From: Saccharum officinarum
Taxonomy: Eukaryota > Streptophyta > Magnoliopsida > Poales > Poaceae
Assembly (NCBI GenBank): GCA_020631735.1
Contig: CM036162.1
Location: 94,040,401 to 94,104,400 of the forward strand
Direction: 5' to 3'
DNA length: 64,000 bases
The notes beneath the pieces are model-generated. The model worked only from the letters and a program-made list of their open reading frames with translations. It had not been told where the DNA came from and ran no database searches. The position numbers and the translations under genes were made by a program. Below are positions 1-12,240 of this stretch, one piece after another (positions within the stretch are counted from its first letter, which is position 1; every line of letters starts with the position of its first letter).

Positions 1-61
1 CTATTTTAATTATCTTTCCAGCATTTCTGTTAACTGACAATGTGTTTTGGAATTATCATAG

Positions 62-2314
62 CTCTCTATGAGGTTTCTGAAAGTTGACAGGAAAACAGTT
101 GATCTTGTCGGTAATGAGAAACTGAAGGCCAGTGCATCTGTTAAGCACCTTGCTCTTCCTTGTAACAAGGCAGCAAGGGCACAAGTTATTCCAGACATTA
201 TCCGATGCTACAGCCAGTATGTACTACCCATAGATGGTCGTCGTTTTTCAGTATGCTGTTTGATTTTAGTTGACTTTGCTAAACTTTTCTTTGCTTCAGT
301 GGAGGCCGAACCATTATCTTCACTGAGACGAAGGATTCTGCATCAGAGCTTTCTGGTTTGATTCCTGGATCCCGTGCCTTGCATGGAGATGTTGTGCAAG
401 CTCAGCGTGAAGTATGTGAATTCTTTGATCACATGTCAATATGATAATATAATTAACTAATCTGCAATACTGTCTGTATAACATGCGTTTCTGATTGTTA
501 TTGGCATGTGCGTACTGTGTTTATAATTCATGTTAACGTGTAATACTACTGACATTTAATGTATACCATTACAAAATCAGAAATGTTGTTCTAATCCTTT
601 ATGCAGCTGAACTCCATTATTTATAACTCAATGCTATCAACTGTTATACTCAGTTTTAATTTTTTTTAATCTTTTTTATTGATCTGCCCGACCATTCACA
701 CTGTTGTAATAGTTGCAACTTGCAAGGTGCAGATATTTGATGTGTTTTTGGATGATTTAGGTCATTCTTGCTGGATTCCGTAGTGGGAAGTTCCAAGTTT
801 TGGTTGCTACAAATGTGGCAGCTCGTGGTCTGGATATTAATGATGTGCAGCTTATCATTCAGGTATGGCTTGTTTTGCAGTTGAGTAATTTCTAATAGCT
901 AGGCTTGGTCTCCAAAAAAATGTTGTAGTACGTAGGCCTTTGCTTGATTAACTACTTACCGTTTGCATTTAAAACTTCCAGTGTGAACCTCCCCGTGACG
1001 TTGAAGCTTACATACACCGGTCAGGTCGGACAGGGAGAGCAGGTATGCTAAATATTATGATGCTTATTTGTGTAAAGTATTGTTTATAATTGCTACCTTT
1101 AATGCAACCATTTGATTTTCAGGTAATACTGGTGTTGCTGTCATGCTTTATGAGCCCAGGTATAAGCATAGTGTGAGCAGACTAGAAAGGGAGTCTGGGG
1201 TTAAGTTTGAGCATATCTCTGCGCCACAGCCTACCGATGTAGCACAATCTGCTGGAAGTGAAGCTGCAGATGCCATTGCGAGTGTGTCAGACAGGTAAGA
1301 TATTTCTATGATCATTTTGGGACAAATCATGTTTCTTTTGTTTATTGGTTTGTCATTAAGCATGTGGATGGGTGTTGTGCAGTGTTATTCCTGTCTTCAG
1401 GCAGCAAGCGGAGCAGTTGCTAAGCTCTTCCAGCCTGTCTGCAGCTGACTTGCTTGCCAAGGCACTTGCAAAGGCAGTTGTAAGTTGCTTTCTTGTTCTA
1501 CATTTCCAGGTTTCTGCTCTGCTCTAGATATTGGCAGTTGTAACTAACAGAAATATGTACCTTAGGGTTACACGGACATAAAGAAAAGATCATTGTTATC
1601 TTCCATGGAGGATTACACTACACTACATCTTCAAACTGGCAGACCGATGTGGTCACCTGGGTAAGTGGCTGGTAATTTGTGCTTCTGGTTCATGAGGGTC
1701 CTCAGATCTTTTGATTAAATGGAAATCCTTTTCTTCCTGCAGGTTTGCTTTTACTATATTGAAAAGGTTCATGCCAGAAGAGAAACTTGCAGATGTAAAG
1801 GGTGCAACCCTCACCGCTGATGGAACAGGGGTTGTATTTGATGTTCCTGCAGCAGATGTTGAAGACTACATTCAAGGTATAATGGACCTTCTCTTGTTCG
1901 TGAAATAATTATCGACTAGTATAAGCATGGAAATATTTTACTGCTGTCCTTGGAATCCCTTTTCTTGTTATGCAATTCAAAAAATGCAGTTGAAGTGTCG
2001 TATTATTTTCTAAAATCCAACTATGATTACTTTTGGCATACGGGGCACCACTTTAAACGCTACATGATCCTGCAGCTTCGGAGAATGCCGCACAGGTGAC
2101 AATTGATGAAGTCAAGCAAATGCCACCCTTGCAAGAGAAGGAGCAGTCAAGAGGTAACTCTGGTGGAGGAAGATTTGGCCGTGGAGGAGGCGGGAGATAC
2201 TCTGGTGGTGGCCGTGGAGGCGGCTTCGGTGGTGGTGGCAGAGGCAGAGGTGGTGGTGGCAGAGGGTTTTCTGGGAGGGGAGGTGGTGGCAATAGATTTA
2301 ACAGGAGGAATTAG
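62..2314 (+). CDS. RH7: DEAD-box ATP-dependent RNA helicase 7-like, 3' nine exons
   Basis: The C-terminal 388 residues of a plant nucleolar-type DEAD-box RNA helicase are visible; the N-terminal RecA domain lies left of the window. Exons read 62-216, 300-411, 761-862, 982-1042, 1123-1294, 1383-1479, 1566-1660, 1743-1876 and 2076-2314, all with GT/AG borders and a continuous frame. The second RecA domain shows motif IV (TIIFTET), motif V (AARGLD) and motif VI (HRSGRTGR). It is followed by a GUCT RNA-binding domain (from about the [12 protein letters not shown] stretch to the end of the 1743-1876 exon) and an Arg/Gly-rich tail of [13 protein letters not shown] repeats ending NRFNRRN. Family knowledge: the GUCT plus RGG tail is the signature of the plant RH7 and animal DDX21 group, involved in rRNA processing and cold tolerance. 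The 3' UTR probably ends near 2550. No break is seen in the visible part. Confidence 0.93.
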
Positions 2315-3434
2315 AAGCTGCTGCAATCTTAATGGACATTTCAGAGAACTATGTTGTGTTTGACGTAGTTTTGATGAAGAGGGGGAGGTAATAGTCTCAG
2401 TTTTGGCTGAATTGTATCGGCTTTTGTTTATTTGTTAGTGTTCGTCAACGAGAATACTACACTCATTTTTGCTAACGCAAGAGTGTACGTTTTTTATGTA
2501 CTCGAAATCAACAATTATGTTATTATAAGTAAAGCTATATATGTATTGTTTGAACGTGACATAGGTGCAGATTGAGTCTCCTGTGGTTAGGAAGTAGAGC
2601 TTGCTCGGCAGCACTGCGGTTTATTACTGTAAACTAAATAGTTCATGCTACAGTGATAAGCCGTAGCCGCAGGGCTGTGAGGAGTGCAGCTGAGAGCAGC
2701 CACAGTTGCTATTTCTGTCTGCGTCCAGACGTTTTGTTTATTCCTTTTTTTAAAAAAAAAGACGTATTGTTTCATCCATTTTTTTGCATTTTATGATCCG
2801 GAAGGAACGGTGATTGGTGTAGTAGTTACGCTACTCGCTACATTATTAATCAAGCAAAAGTGCTCTTGTGTTGCAGAGTCTATCTGTTTGCCCTCACTCT
2901 TGAGTCCTCACCATTTTGTTGGTGTGCTCAACAGTGGCACATAACTTTGAAGTACCTATAGACATCTAATAGTTAGTGTACGTCTGTTTGGCAGGACTTC
3001 TCAAGTGCTCCTCCGGAGGAGCTAAAACACTTGATGAGGAGTCAGTGACGGAGCCAGGATTTCATAGCAGGGTATTCCATGTACAAAAAATTCCAATGCA
3101 AATATATGTAATAGTAATAAGCAAAGTACAAAATGCAATATTAATAAGCAAATATACAATAGTAATAAAAAGAAAATATGCAATAGTACTCATCAAAGTA
3201 TAAATATGCTAGCACCCTTCTTCAAGCCGGAGCTGGGAGGGGGGCTGAGGGGGAGGGCCAGTCGGCCGGAGCCGAAAAGGATGCAGGCGCTGCTGCTCTG
3301 CTACAACCCGCTGTCGTCGACGACTCTTTTGCAGGGCATTGGTTGTCAGCGCTAGGGTCTAATGGGGGCGCAATTGAGCGGAGGTATGAGGGGCGAGGGG
3401 GCCACACAACATCTAATATACCAACATGCTATGC

Positions 3435-3728
3435 TTAGACACATGCATGAAGTATTAAATATAGACTATTTACGAAACTAAATACACAGATTGAGACTAA
3501 TTTGCGAGACGAATTTTTAAACCTAATTAGTCCATGATTTGACAATGTGGTGCTACAGTAAACATGTGCTAATGACAAATTAATTAGTCTTAGTAAATTT
3601 GTCTCGCGGTTTACTGACGGAATCTATTATTTATTTTTTTTATTAATATCCAAACACCCCATGCGATACCCCATGCGACACTCAATGTGACACCAACTAA
3701 ACTTTAATCCCTCCGTCCAAACACCCGG
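3435..3728. mobile_element. MITE, GTTTGGATG/TTAAATATAGACTA family
   Basis: The core (AGTATTAAATATAGACTA, GAGACTAATTTGCGAGACGA, CCTAATTAGTCCATGATTTG) matches the cores near 6340, 52150, 55340 and 55980 in this window. The right end carries TCCAAACACCC. It is AT-rich and noncoding. The left end is not clear, so it is probably truncated. Confidence 0.6.
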
Positions 3729-4331
3729 ACTGTGAATGTGTGCGCACATGCTATGGTGGCCGACGACGCCTTGCCCCTCGGCCGCCGCCAAGCTTGCGTT
3801 GTGAGAGCACGACTGCACGAGGCGGCCACGGAGGCTAGCTGGGCACCTGCATGCATGCTGCGCGAGCTGCTGCTTTGCTCACACGTTGGCCGTGGATGCT
3901 GCTTTGCGAGAGCTCAAGGGCAGCACTCTATGCATGCACAGGGCTAATATCATTATACATATATGTATATATATTTGTTTTTACTCTCAAAACATGGGTA
4001 TTCCATAGCATACAAGGGCATACCCCTGGCGCCACCCATGTGAGGAGCCACCTTTTTGGCTCCAGCTCCTAGCCTAAAAATAGTTCTGACTCCTCTATTA
4101 TTCATCAGAAAACAACTTCTTTTTAAAGTCTTTGGTAGGGCTTCTATGACTCCTCCACATAAGCTGCTGCTGGAGTCGGAGCCGTGCCAAACAAGCCTTT
4201 AGTTGTCCACCTTCACCACGGTGGTCGTGCACGAGTGGGCACTACTGTAATCTACATGTTTTTATAGGGTTTTTCTTTTTCCCTAGGAGAAATTGGAGAC
4301 TCTAGAAGAAGTTTTTTTTTCCTCTAAGATG

Positions 4332-4478
4332 ATACTCCCTTCGTTCCAAATTATAAGACTTTTTGGCTTTTTCTAGTTATTATGCTTTTACTATATGTCT
4401 AGTGTATATCTAAGTGCATATCAATAATAACTATATATTTAAACAAGCCAAAACATTTCAAAGTTTGAAACAAGGAAG
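4332..4478. mobile_element. Stowaway-like MITE
   Basis: The left end ACTCCCTTCGTTCCAAATTA followed by TAAGACTTTTTGGCTTTT is the classic Stowaway (Tc1/mariner) terminus of grasses. The right end is a degenerate inverted copy (AAGCCAAAACATTTCAAA...). No coding capacity. Confidence 0.7.
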
Positions 4479-4615
4479 TGTATGGAAAGCACGACAAAAC
4501 TAAATTTTTCTCCAGGAGTTGGCTATTTTTCTCTGGACGAATTAAACACGCTCTCTAGGCATGTGTCAAGTCGGCTACAGGTTTTTTTTTGTTTTATGTT
4601 ACTAAACAAATATAC

Positions 4616-4731
4616 GCCATGTTCGTTTGAACGTATCAGTCTAGCTTATCAGCCACGATATAGTGTTTTTCTCTCGTAATAAATCAGCCAACAGTACTTT
4701 CAGCCATGGCTTATCAGCCAAGCGAATGGGA
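4616..4731. mobile_element. Short hAT-like MITE (GTTCGTTTG ... CAAGCGAA)
   Basis: About 115 bp with ends GTTCGTTTGAACG and AGCCAAGCGAA and internal GTTTTTCTCTCGTAATAAAT and CAACAGTACTTTCAGCCA. A second copy of the same family lies at 56697-56795. Superfamily assignment is an inference from the ends. Confidence 0.55.
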
Positions 4732-5263
4732 CGATAATCGGAGCTAATTTGGTACCACTTACGTCACTGACCTCGTATTATCATGACTATTTTCAGATCA
4801 TGTCGCACGAATGAATAATGATTAATGCTAAAAAAATCAGGTAGTGCCAGCCAACGAGATCCTAACACAGTTACGAGCTTCTATAAAAATCCCATGAATT
4901 GCCTGGGCCCGTGGGCTGAGAGCCACCGAAGTTGCATCCAAACCTTAGGCTGTCAAAAATGGGTCGTTAACTTACATGGGCCGTTGTTGCTAAAATAAAA
5001 AAAATCACTTGGGCCATTCCTCTCTGACTCCTGTTCCGTGTCGAATACACACCATCGTCGGTCGCTTCCTTCCAAAACAAATTTGGTCGGGCACCGCCGC
5101 CTACGGACGGGAAAGGTTGCGCGATCTCTTGATTCTCGCGCTCCGCTTCCGTTCCCTTCCTAGTCGGACGTATGTCGGCTTCAGTAATGGCGGCACGACA
5201 GCGCTTGGTGGTCATCCTAGTCACCCAGTGTGCGTGCTTGACGCCTGCGCGCCTGCGCCACAT

Positions 5264-5430
5264 CCGTGCGCCTCCTGGACGCGACCTCCGTGCAGGACCT
5301 CAAGGCGGCGCTGCGTGTCTGTTTCCCGCCTGCGCAGGCCACCCCAGCCTTCCACCTCTTCCTCCGTGGTGGCAAGCTCCTCAACGCCAAGCTCGCCGGC
5401 CTCTCCCTTGCCTACGGCGAGGCGACCTAG
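5264..5430 (+). pseudogene. Ubiquitin-like domain gene fragment
   Basis: One frame encodes about 55 residues beginning SVRLLDATSVQDLKAALR and containing FHLFLRGGKLL and AGLSLA before a TAG at 5428-5430. This has the look of an N-terminal ubiquitin-like fold: a beta-strand, then VQDLK helix, PPAQ turn and LF.RGGKLL strand. Plant proteins with such N-termini include the UBL-bearing HRQ1-type helicases, but that parent is a guess. No continuation is visible downstream, and no ATG fits this frame nearby. It is best read as a captured or decayed exon, not a working gene. Weak point: recognition rests on about 50 residues. Confidence 0.4.
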
Positions 5431-6018
5431 GCCCTGCGAGCACACAGGAGGTTCGCCAGCGGCGCTGAGTTTTTTTTATTAATCAAAGAAGAGGAACGGC
5501 GAACGAGAGAGAAGAGGAGCAACTGGACGCGAATGACGGGAGCGGAGCGCCGTGATGCAAGCCGATTAGGCCGGAATCTCGGGCCAGAAGTTAGTGACTG
5601 GTAGGATGGTTAGGCAAATTAGAATGGTCTGGACGAAAAAATAGCCTGAAATTTTGCCTTTTTATTATTATATAATGTTTTTTAATTCTAAACTAAGAAG
5701 AGTGATGTTGACTAGTGGTTTTTCAATTCCAAACTAAGAAGAGTGATGCCGAGTAGTTAGAGGAGGACCGGACGAAAAAAATAGGGGTTGAGAAATTTTG
5801 CCTCTTTATTATTAGGTATAGATATAGGGACAGGGATAGATATCTTCTCAATTGCATAGGAGAACTTTAATTTTGTGGATTTCTCACGTTCACACGTAGA
5901 TTTAATTTTGTGGGTTTTTCATGGATGTCCATAAAATTAAACATATATATGGATTTGCGGGCCGTTGTATCCTTATTTTATGGTTTTTATGTAGCCATAT
6001 CATTATTATTATTTTGGG
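5431..6018. other. Intergenic, local imperfect duplications
   Basis: No gene seen. Two related blocks, near 5630-5690 and 5765-5820, share GGACGAAAAAATAG, GAAATTTTGCC and TTTATTATTA, and the phrase AACTAAGAAGAGTGATG occurs twice, suggesting remnants of a TIR element or an internal duplication. Confidence 0.5.
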
Positions 6019-6202
6019 TAGGTTTGCTTGCAGGGTTCTTGTCGTCTCTGGCCTCCTTAGGGTCTGTTTGGATGTACCGGTAGGTTTGCTTGCAGGGTTC
6101 TTGTCGTCTCTGGCCTCCTTAGGGTCTGTTTGGATGTACCGGTAGGTTTGCTTGTAGGGTTCTTGTCGTCTCTGGCCTCCTTAGGGTCTGTTTGGATGTA
6201 CC
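6019..6202. repeat. 62-bp tandem triplication
   Basis: Three near-perfect copies begin at 6019, 6081 and 6143 (period exactly 62 bp). Each unit runs from TAGGTTTGCTTG to GGTCTGTTTGGATGTACC. The second half of the unit is the left terminus of the adjacent Tourist-like MITE (from 6184), so host flank and MITE end were amplified together. Confidence 0.9.
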
Positions 6203-6594
6203 AACTAAACTTTAGTTAGCTAAATTTAGCTGCTAGACATCCAAACAGTCCAGTTAGCTATTTCAACCTAGCTAGGGGTGTTTGGCTCCCCTACTAAAAT
6301 TTAGTTCCTATTACACCGGATGTTTGAACACTAATTTAGAGTATTAAATGTAGACTAATTACAAAACTAATTGCATAGATTGAGACTAATTTATAAGATG
6401 AATCTATTAAACCTAATTAGGCTCATGTTTAGTCTTTCTAATTAGTATCAAAATACCTGATGTGACATCTACTAAACTTTAGTTCCTGGATCAAACACCC
6501 CCACCCCATCTAAAGTTTAGCCGAGAAACTTTTAGCTGGCTAAAGTTTTACTTTAAAATTTTAGCTAGCTAGTTAGGTGCATCCAAATAGGCCC
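6184..6594. mobile_element. Tourist-like (PIF/Harbinger) MITE, TSD TTA
   Basis: Terminal inverted repeats GGGTCTGTTTGGATGTACC and, at the other end, GGTGCATCCAAATAGGCCC, flanked on both sides by TTA (6181-6183 and 6595-6597). A second MITE sits inside it at about 6275-6502. Confidence 0.75.
6275..6502. mobile_element. MITE nested in the 6184-6594 MITE
   Basis: Ends GGGGTGTTTGGCTCCCCTAC and GATCAAACACCCCC are inverted copies, with AAATTTAGTTCC and GTTTAGTTCC just inside. The core (AGTATTAAATGTAGACTAAT, GACTAATTTATAAGATGAAT) is shared with other MITEs in this window. Confidence 0.7.
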
Positions 6595-6597
6595 TTA

Positions 6598-8183
6598 GGA
6601 GTTGGTTCTTTGTCTTCTCCAGTCCACCGACTCCGGTCCACCGAGGTACCTGTTTGTCTGGTAGAACTTTAACCAGGTTAGGACCTATTTTTACTAATAG
6701 TTTTAAAATATGCTAGTTCCTCCTTTCCAAATTATAAGCTATTCTAACTATGTTGGAGAGTCAAAATATCTCAAGTTTGATCAAAACCATTGCAAACCCT
6801 TGGCCTCGCACGCAGAGCGCCGTGCCGCCGCAGGCCGTAGCCTACATGAGCGCTGCTGCTCAGTTTGGGAAGAGAGAAAGAGGATGGAGGTTCCTCAGGA
6901 GATTGGGGGAGAGAGGGATTAGACCCGTTTGGATGGACTTGAGACCCAATAAGAGATTAGGGACTCAGACGACCGTTTTGAGAGTTTAAGAACTGGGTTG
7001 ATCTAGTCATATAAGTTTAAGGATTGCCAATTTTATTATGTGGTACCATATTCTATATTCTTTTTTGTATTTCTCTCACATAAGCTTATTATCTGGGTCC
7101 ACCGTACCGCTACATAAGGTCCTTGACTCTTTGAGGTTGTGACCATATTGCTCTTATCAAGCTCTCATCTCTTTCCTTCACATGAGCAAAAGTAATGATT
7201 AACTTATCCTTAAGACTATTATTGTACTTGCTTGAACTTGTGGCACGAGTCGTAAAAAAAAATACGGTCAAATCTAGGAGAAACCGCTCACTTTATTATA
7301 AGACAACACTACTAAGGGTCGGGATTCCGGTGCTCCAACTCCCACCGTTGTTTTCCCTGTAGTGTTACTGTTTATTGGAGCTAAATTCCTCTCTCTTCCC
7401 TCTGCCTCTCATAGAGCTAATTGAAGTAGATGAGGCTAAAAAATTTGGCTCAAACAGCTTCTTGTATGTAAGTGAGAGAGAAGTTGGGAGAGAAAAACAG
7501 ATTCTATCTACAGTGAAGCTACAGGGACTGTGTCAGTCGGAGCCGGAGCCAACTGAATCCATGCCAAAAGGCATAACAAACAGCACGGGACTCCGGGAGC
7601 ATGCCAAAGGTATCTTCACGCTGAACGAATTGTAGCTATCAACAATTCAACATGGCGTTCTCGCCACGAAGGGCTCGGCCTGGACCAACGCACCAACCCA
7701 ACCGACACGAACGCGGCGCTTTGTCACTCGGCCTTGCGCCGTTGCCATGCGGTGCACGAGCACGACGACGTTGACTGGCCACGCAAGGCCAATCATTTGC
7801 GTTCATCGCTAGACCGTGCCACCTCGCGCGTGCCACGTTTCTTAGACGCGACGGTGAACGACTGATCATCACGGGTCACAATTATTTGCAGCAAGAAACA
7901 GACCCATCCATGAATCCATCCATCCAAGCGGACATGGCAATGCCGCTTTTATGCGGTTCCGGGTTCCCATCAACAGAGTCCAGAACGACCGACAAATACA
8001 CAGCGCCGCTTTCCTCGCCGGTGCGCCGTTGGTGGTGTGCTGGTGGCGCGCGTCGCACGTCGCGGTTCCGTCGCTTGGGGCTGGGACAACCAGGACAGGG
8101 ACGACGCCGACTGCCCACGCACCACCAATCCACCATTACTACACCAAGCAATCATGCCCCCTTTGCGCGCCGCGCTCGCCACG
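6598..8183. other. Intergenic, no gene recognised
   Basis: A Stowaway-like left end occurs near 6712-6745 (CTTTCCAAATTATAAGCTAT). The rest is unique-looking DNA; 7640-8183 is GC-rich and lies just downstream of the minus-strand fucosidase gene, so part of it may be that gene's 3' UTR. Confidence 0.55.
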
Positions 8184-9938
8184 TCACATCGTGTCCGCCG
8201 CGACGAAGGGGTCGTAGTGGAGGCCCACCGCAGAGAGCAGCGGCGGGCCACGCCGTGCCGCGATCCAGACCCGCACCGTCGTGCCCGCGACGGGGCAGGG
8301 CAGCCGGTGCAGCCGCTTGTGCCCCACCGTCGTGCCATTGGCCACGGGCGCGCCGTCCACGTACACCGCGTGCCGCTCCACGCGCTGCCCCAGCGCCACG
8401 TGCTCCTGGATCCGCACCACGTTGAACGCCCGCGCCTGCTTGTCCGGCCGCCGCCGCAGCCGCAGCTCGATCCAGTACCCGTTCCGGCGCCCGTCCCCGG
8501 CCGTCGACGGCGCCCAGTACGTGTCGTCGCGGCCGTCCAGCACGTTCCGCGCCGCGAACCCGGCCCCGCGCTCGCTGCTGGCCCTGGCCTCGCTGCCCGC
8601 GGCGAGGTCCGTGCCGAAGATGGTGGCCACGGCGGCCCCGAACTCGCGCAGCCGCGCGATGTCGGCGTCCTCGACCAGGCCCGTCGAGTTGGGCGGCGCG
8701 TTGAGCAGGAGCACGCAGTTCCGGCCCACGGAATTGTAGTAGATCTCCAGCAGCTGGCTCAGCGGCTTGGCCGTCTCGTTCTTGTGCCAGAACCAGCCCG
8801 TCCGGATCGACACGTCACACTCCGGCGGCACCCAGTCGCGCCCCCGTGGGTCGCCCTCGTTCAGGTACCTGCAGGCACAGGCACGCACAACAATGGCGCA
8901 TGCATGTGCGCGATGTATGGTATTAGTCGGTGGACACCATTGACAGAGGATGCTCTGCTCTTGTCAGCATATATCATATATTATATACGTGTGTGCACTG
9001 CACGTACTTCTCGATGCCGGCTTCGCCGATGGTGATCATGGAGCGGTTGACGGTGGACCAGCAGGTGGTTCCGGCGTAGCCCTTCTCGTCGCCGACCCAC
9101 CGGACGTCGGGCCCGTCGTCGGAGAAGATGTTGATGGAGCGCTGCAGCTGCTTCACCGTCTGGAACCACTCCTGGAAGTGGTACGTCATATTGGTCGCGT
9201 TCTTGCCCTTGGCGCCGTCGAACCAAATCTCCGACACGCTCCCGTACCTTGATAGATTAGGAGTAGTTTGTTTACACACAGAATCATCAGGTAAGGTAAC
9301 AATTGCTACGCGATGCTTTGTTTACTTGCATGGCCGCCGCCATGGCTCATGAGCAGGTTGAGAGCTAGCGCAGCAGCTCGGAACGGAACTGACCCAGTGA
9401 GGAGCTCGTGGAGCTGGGCCTCGTAGTACTCGTTGTACGCGACTTCCTCGCCGTACCGCTCGTCGTGCCGGTCCCACGGCGAGAGGTACAGCCCGGCGTC
9501 GACGCCGCGCGCACGGGCGGCGTCCACGAACTCCCTGACCACGTCGCCGCGGCCTCCGCGCCAGGGGCTGGCGCGCACGGAGTGGGCCGTGTACTGGGAC
9601 GGCCAGAGGCAGAACCCGTCGTGGTGCTTGGCGACGAGGATGACGAGCGAGGCCCCCGCCGCGCGCGCCGCCTCCATCCACTGGGTGGCGTTGAGCCCCG
9701 CGGGGCGGAACAGCGACGGGTCCTCCGATCCCGTGCCCCACTCGGAGTCCGTGAAGGTGTTCATGCCGAAGTGGAAGAACATGATCACCTCGCGCCTCTG
9801 CCACTTCAGCTGCGGCGCCGACGGGATCGGCAGCACCGGCAGCGGCGGCGGCGTCGCGCGCCACGCCTCTGTCGCCGAGACGAGGACGGTTACTACGGCC
9901 AGCGCCGCAGTGGCCAGGCACAGCAACGGGCTTGCCAT
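8184..9938 (-). CDS. FUC1: Alpha-L-fucosidase, glycoside hydrolase family 29 (secreted)
   Basis: Three exons on the minus strand, 9938-9394, 9247-9008 and 8868-8184, join with GT/AG borders into a 489-residue protein. Start is the ATG at 9938. Residues 1-25 form a signal peptide (hydrophobic LLCLATAALAVVTVLVSA). The GH29 barrel shows FFHFGMNTF, AKHHDGFCLWPS, and EIWFDGAKG, whose Asp (residue 192) is the expected catalytic nucleophile. The C-terminal third resembles a discoidin-like (F5/8) domain with NVLDGRDDTYWAP. Family knowledge: plant FUC1-type enzymes release fucose from N-glycans in the apoplast or vacuole. Length agrees with rice and Arabidopsis homologues. The gene looks intact, and GC-rich codon use is typical of grass genes. 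Confidence 0.92.
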
Positions 9939-10003
9939 CGTGTCGTCGACTGTCGTCGATGCTTCTCACTTCTCTGTGCTTGCGATGGCCAAGTGTATGT
10001 AGC

Positions 10004-10013
10004 GATATATACT
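10004..10013 (-). promoter_or_regulatory. Probable TATA box of the fucosidase gene
   Basis: On the minus strand a TATATAT motif lies about 70 bp upstream of the ATG at 9938, a fitting distance for a plant core promoter with a short leader. Confidence 0.5.
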
Positions 10014-10019
10014 GGCGCA

Positions 10020-12240
10020 GGCCGGTATGGAGGAGGAGATGCCGGATGCGTATGGGCCGCGCTGGGAGAATGGGATTCGGGCGATGAGGAAGCCGCCGAT
10101 GGTGCACGACGAGCGCGTTCCCAAGGCGCATGTGACGCCTGTCGCTTTGCCTTGCCTTGCCCCCCGCGGCGCGTGCGTTTGCATGATTGATCACGACGGA
10201 TTGATCCTTGCATTGCAGGAACAACCACTGGCACGTCATTCGATCGATCGCTTTCCCTCATTCGATCACTCGTCATTCTCGCCCGATTCCCTCGTCCGAT
10301 CCAGCGGCCAGATCAGACGAGGACCGGCTCCGCTCTCCTTGTTGCCAAGCCTGGCGTTCGTCGAACAGACCGATGCACCGGGCGGTCGCCCGCCCAGGCG
10401 CAGGCGCAGCTGTAGCAGAGCGTTTGCGTTTGGACGACGCTGTTGGTCGCACTCGCGTGCGTGCTGGTGAAGTGGTGATGCAGCCGAGGGCCGAGGGCCG
10501 TGGCCGTAACGTCGCTTTAGGTAGGCGGTCATCGGCTGGCTGCTCCGGCGTCCGGCGCTCGGCGCGCGGGGCCTGCCGTTTCTCTGCTGTCCTCTGGCCT
10601 AATGCTGCATGCGCGGTGGCTTTGCTGCAGTAGTTTTGGCTGCGTCTCAGGTACCGTACAGGCAACTGGTTTCTTTGTGCTGGCTTCCTCCTCTGGCTCG
10701 TCCAATAGCAAACGACAGAGCTCATCTCATTTGCGTGCACTGCTTTGTCGTACCTGCTTGGGCCTGCGAAGTGTTAACGCCACCAGCTGTGCTGAGTTTG
10801 CATACACTGGGGTGCCAAGTTCTGCATTTCGGCGATACGATGAGATCATGAACCAGTTATTAATAAAAAGTTTATGGCTCTACATCCTGCTGTGATGTCG
10901 ATGGCCCAGCACCCAACTGGTACGAATGTGGAGTCGAGGAATAAAAGACGGACGACAGGTGTGTTTTGTTTCGAGTAATGAACGTTTCCCTCCACGCACT
11001 TGAGGACACCTCATCAGTCGTGTTTGGGCACTTCGATGATGTGAGCGAAGAATAACAGGCAACACTAGCGCCGGACGTCCGGATGGCTACGCGCGTTCGG
11101 ACGTCCGTGCCTGCTTCGTCCTAGTCGCTCGGCTCAGCGGCCGATCAAGCAAAAAAAAAAAAGACCTATAACGAACTTTGGGCCGCTAATTTTTTCACGA
11201 AGCGATTTTATAGAAATATAGAAGATAATGTCATGGAAAAATAATGATATACTTATATATATCCATAAACTGTTCGCAAAAAGAAATATCCATAATCCAT
11301 GTCACAATTTCATAATTGATGTTTTTAAACTCTAGAAGATGAAACCAAATTGCATATTCTAGTGATGGTGTATGAACATACCAATTAAAGCCTACAATTA
11401 TCAATTAAAGTATCTCTTCAAGCCTACAACTATCAATTAAAGTAATTTAGTAAATAAATTGCTGAAGTACATGCCAATCAAATTCGCAACAGATTCAATC
11501 AATTTCACTTACCTTTTCTCCTTTTCCCCCTTTGTGTTGCTGCTGCATCAGAACATCAGAACTTTCCAGTGCTTAACTTTCCAGCAGCAGCAGTGCAACG
11601 TACTCCTAGCAGGCTAGCAGCGGTCAGCAGTGACGTGCACTCGCCGCCGGCCGTCGGCACAGGCGCACAGCAGCAGGGCAAGAGGCGCTGAACTGAACGA
11701 AGATGAGATTGGAAACTGAAACGACGCCCACGACCACGGAGCTAGACGCACACGCACAGACTTTCCACCTTCTACATGGGCTTCATGTGGACGAGTACAG
11801 GCCCAGCCCAGGTGCGGTCCAAGACTCGAGTAAAAATAACGCTTCAACAGTTCGATCTTCGTCTTCCTCGGCTTCGTCTTCTTCTGGTGCCGCCAGCTAT
11901 GGCTGAGGAAGGGGCGGGGGTGAGTAGTCTCGCCGGTGGAGAGGTCTGGCGGCCGCCAGGCCTTGCCAGATTGGTTGATCCGCCACTGGCTCGGCTTCGC
12001 GCCAGCTCCGCTTCCCGCGCCCGCGTTTGGATCGCTCCCTTCCGCTCCGCTGCCACGCCGTCTAGATGATTTGGCCCCGTCTCTTCCACATCGGCGCCTC
12101 GCTCGTCTCTTCCACGCCGCTTGGATGACGCCCCAGCCTCTTTCACAATGGCGCCGCGTGGCCTGCGCTTCCTCCCTCTATCGATGCCGTCATGGCTCCC
12201 GTGCTAGCTCTCTCTTCCTCACTCAACAACCCTAATCCAG
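10020..12240. other. Intergenic, GC-rich then AT-rich, no gene
   Basis: 10020-10800 is GC-rich with several long open frames but no recognisable domain or codon pattern; it is the upstream region of the fucosidase gene. 11150-11530 is AT-rich. 11540-12240 is again GC-rich and leads into the TTGCAACAT repeat. I see no gene. Confidence 0.55.

Larger units (their letters stand above)
2315..5261. other. Intergenic DNA with MITE remnants, no gene
   Basis: After the helicase 3' UTR no convincing coding region is seen. The stretch holds an imperfect foldback near 2595-2705 (halves around CTGCGG...ACTGTA), a GC-rich patch at 3220-3410 of unknown nature, and the MITEs listed separately. Short open frames here lack codon bias and homology I can recognise. 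Confidence 0.6.

Noticed and set aside
2053..2292. Proline-rich minus-strand frame
   Set aside because: Reverse translation of the Gly/Arg-rich tail of the DEAD-box helicase.
7886..8425. 179-codon plus-strand frame near the fucosidase 3' end
   Set aside because: Low-complexity Arg/Pro/Ala translation overlapping the fucosidase exon on the other strand.
8037..9035. 332-codon plus-strand open frame
   Set aside because: Antisense shadow of the GH29 fucosidase exon 3 in GC-rich DNA; Arg/Pro/His-rich with no domain.
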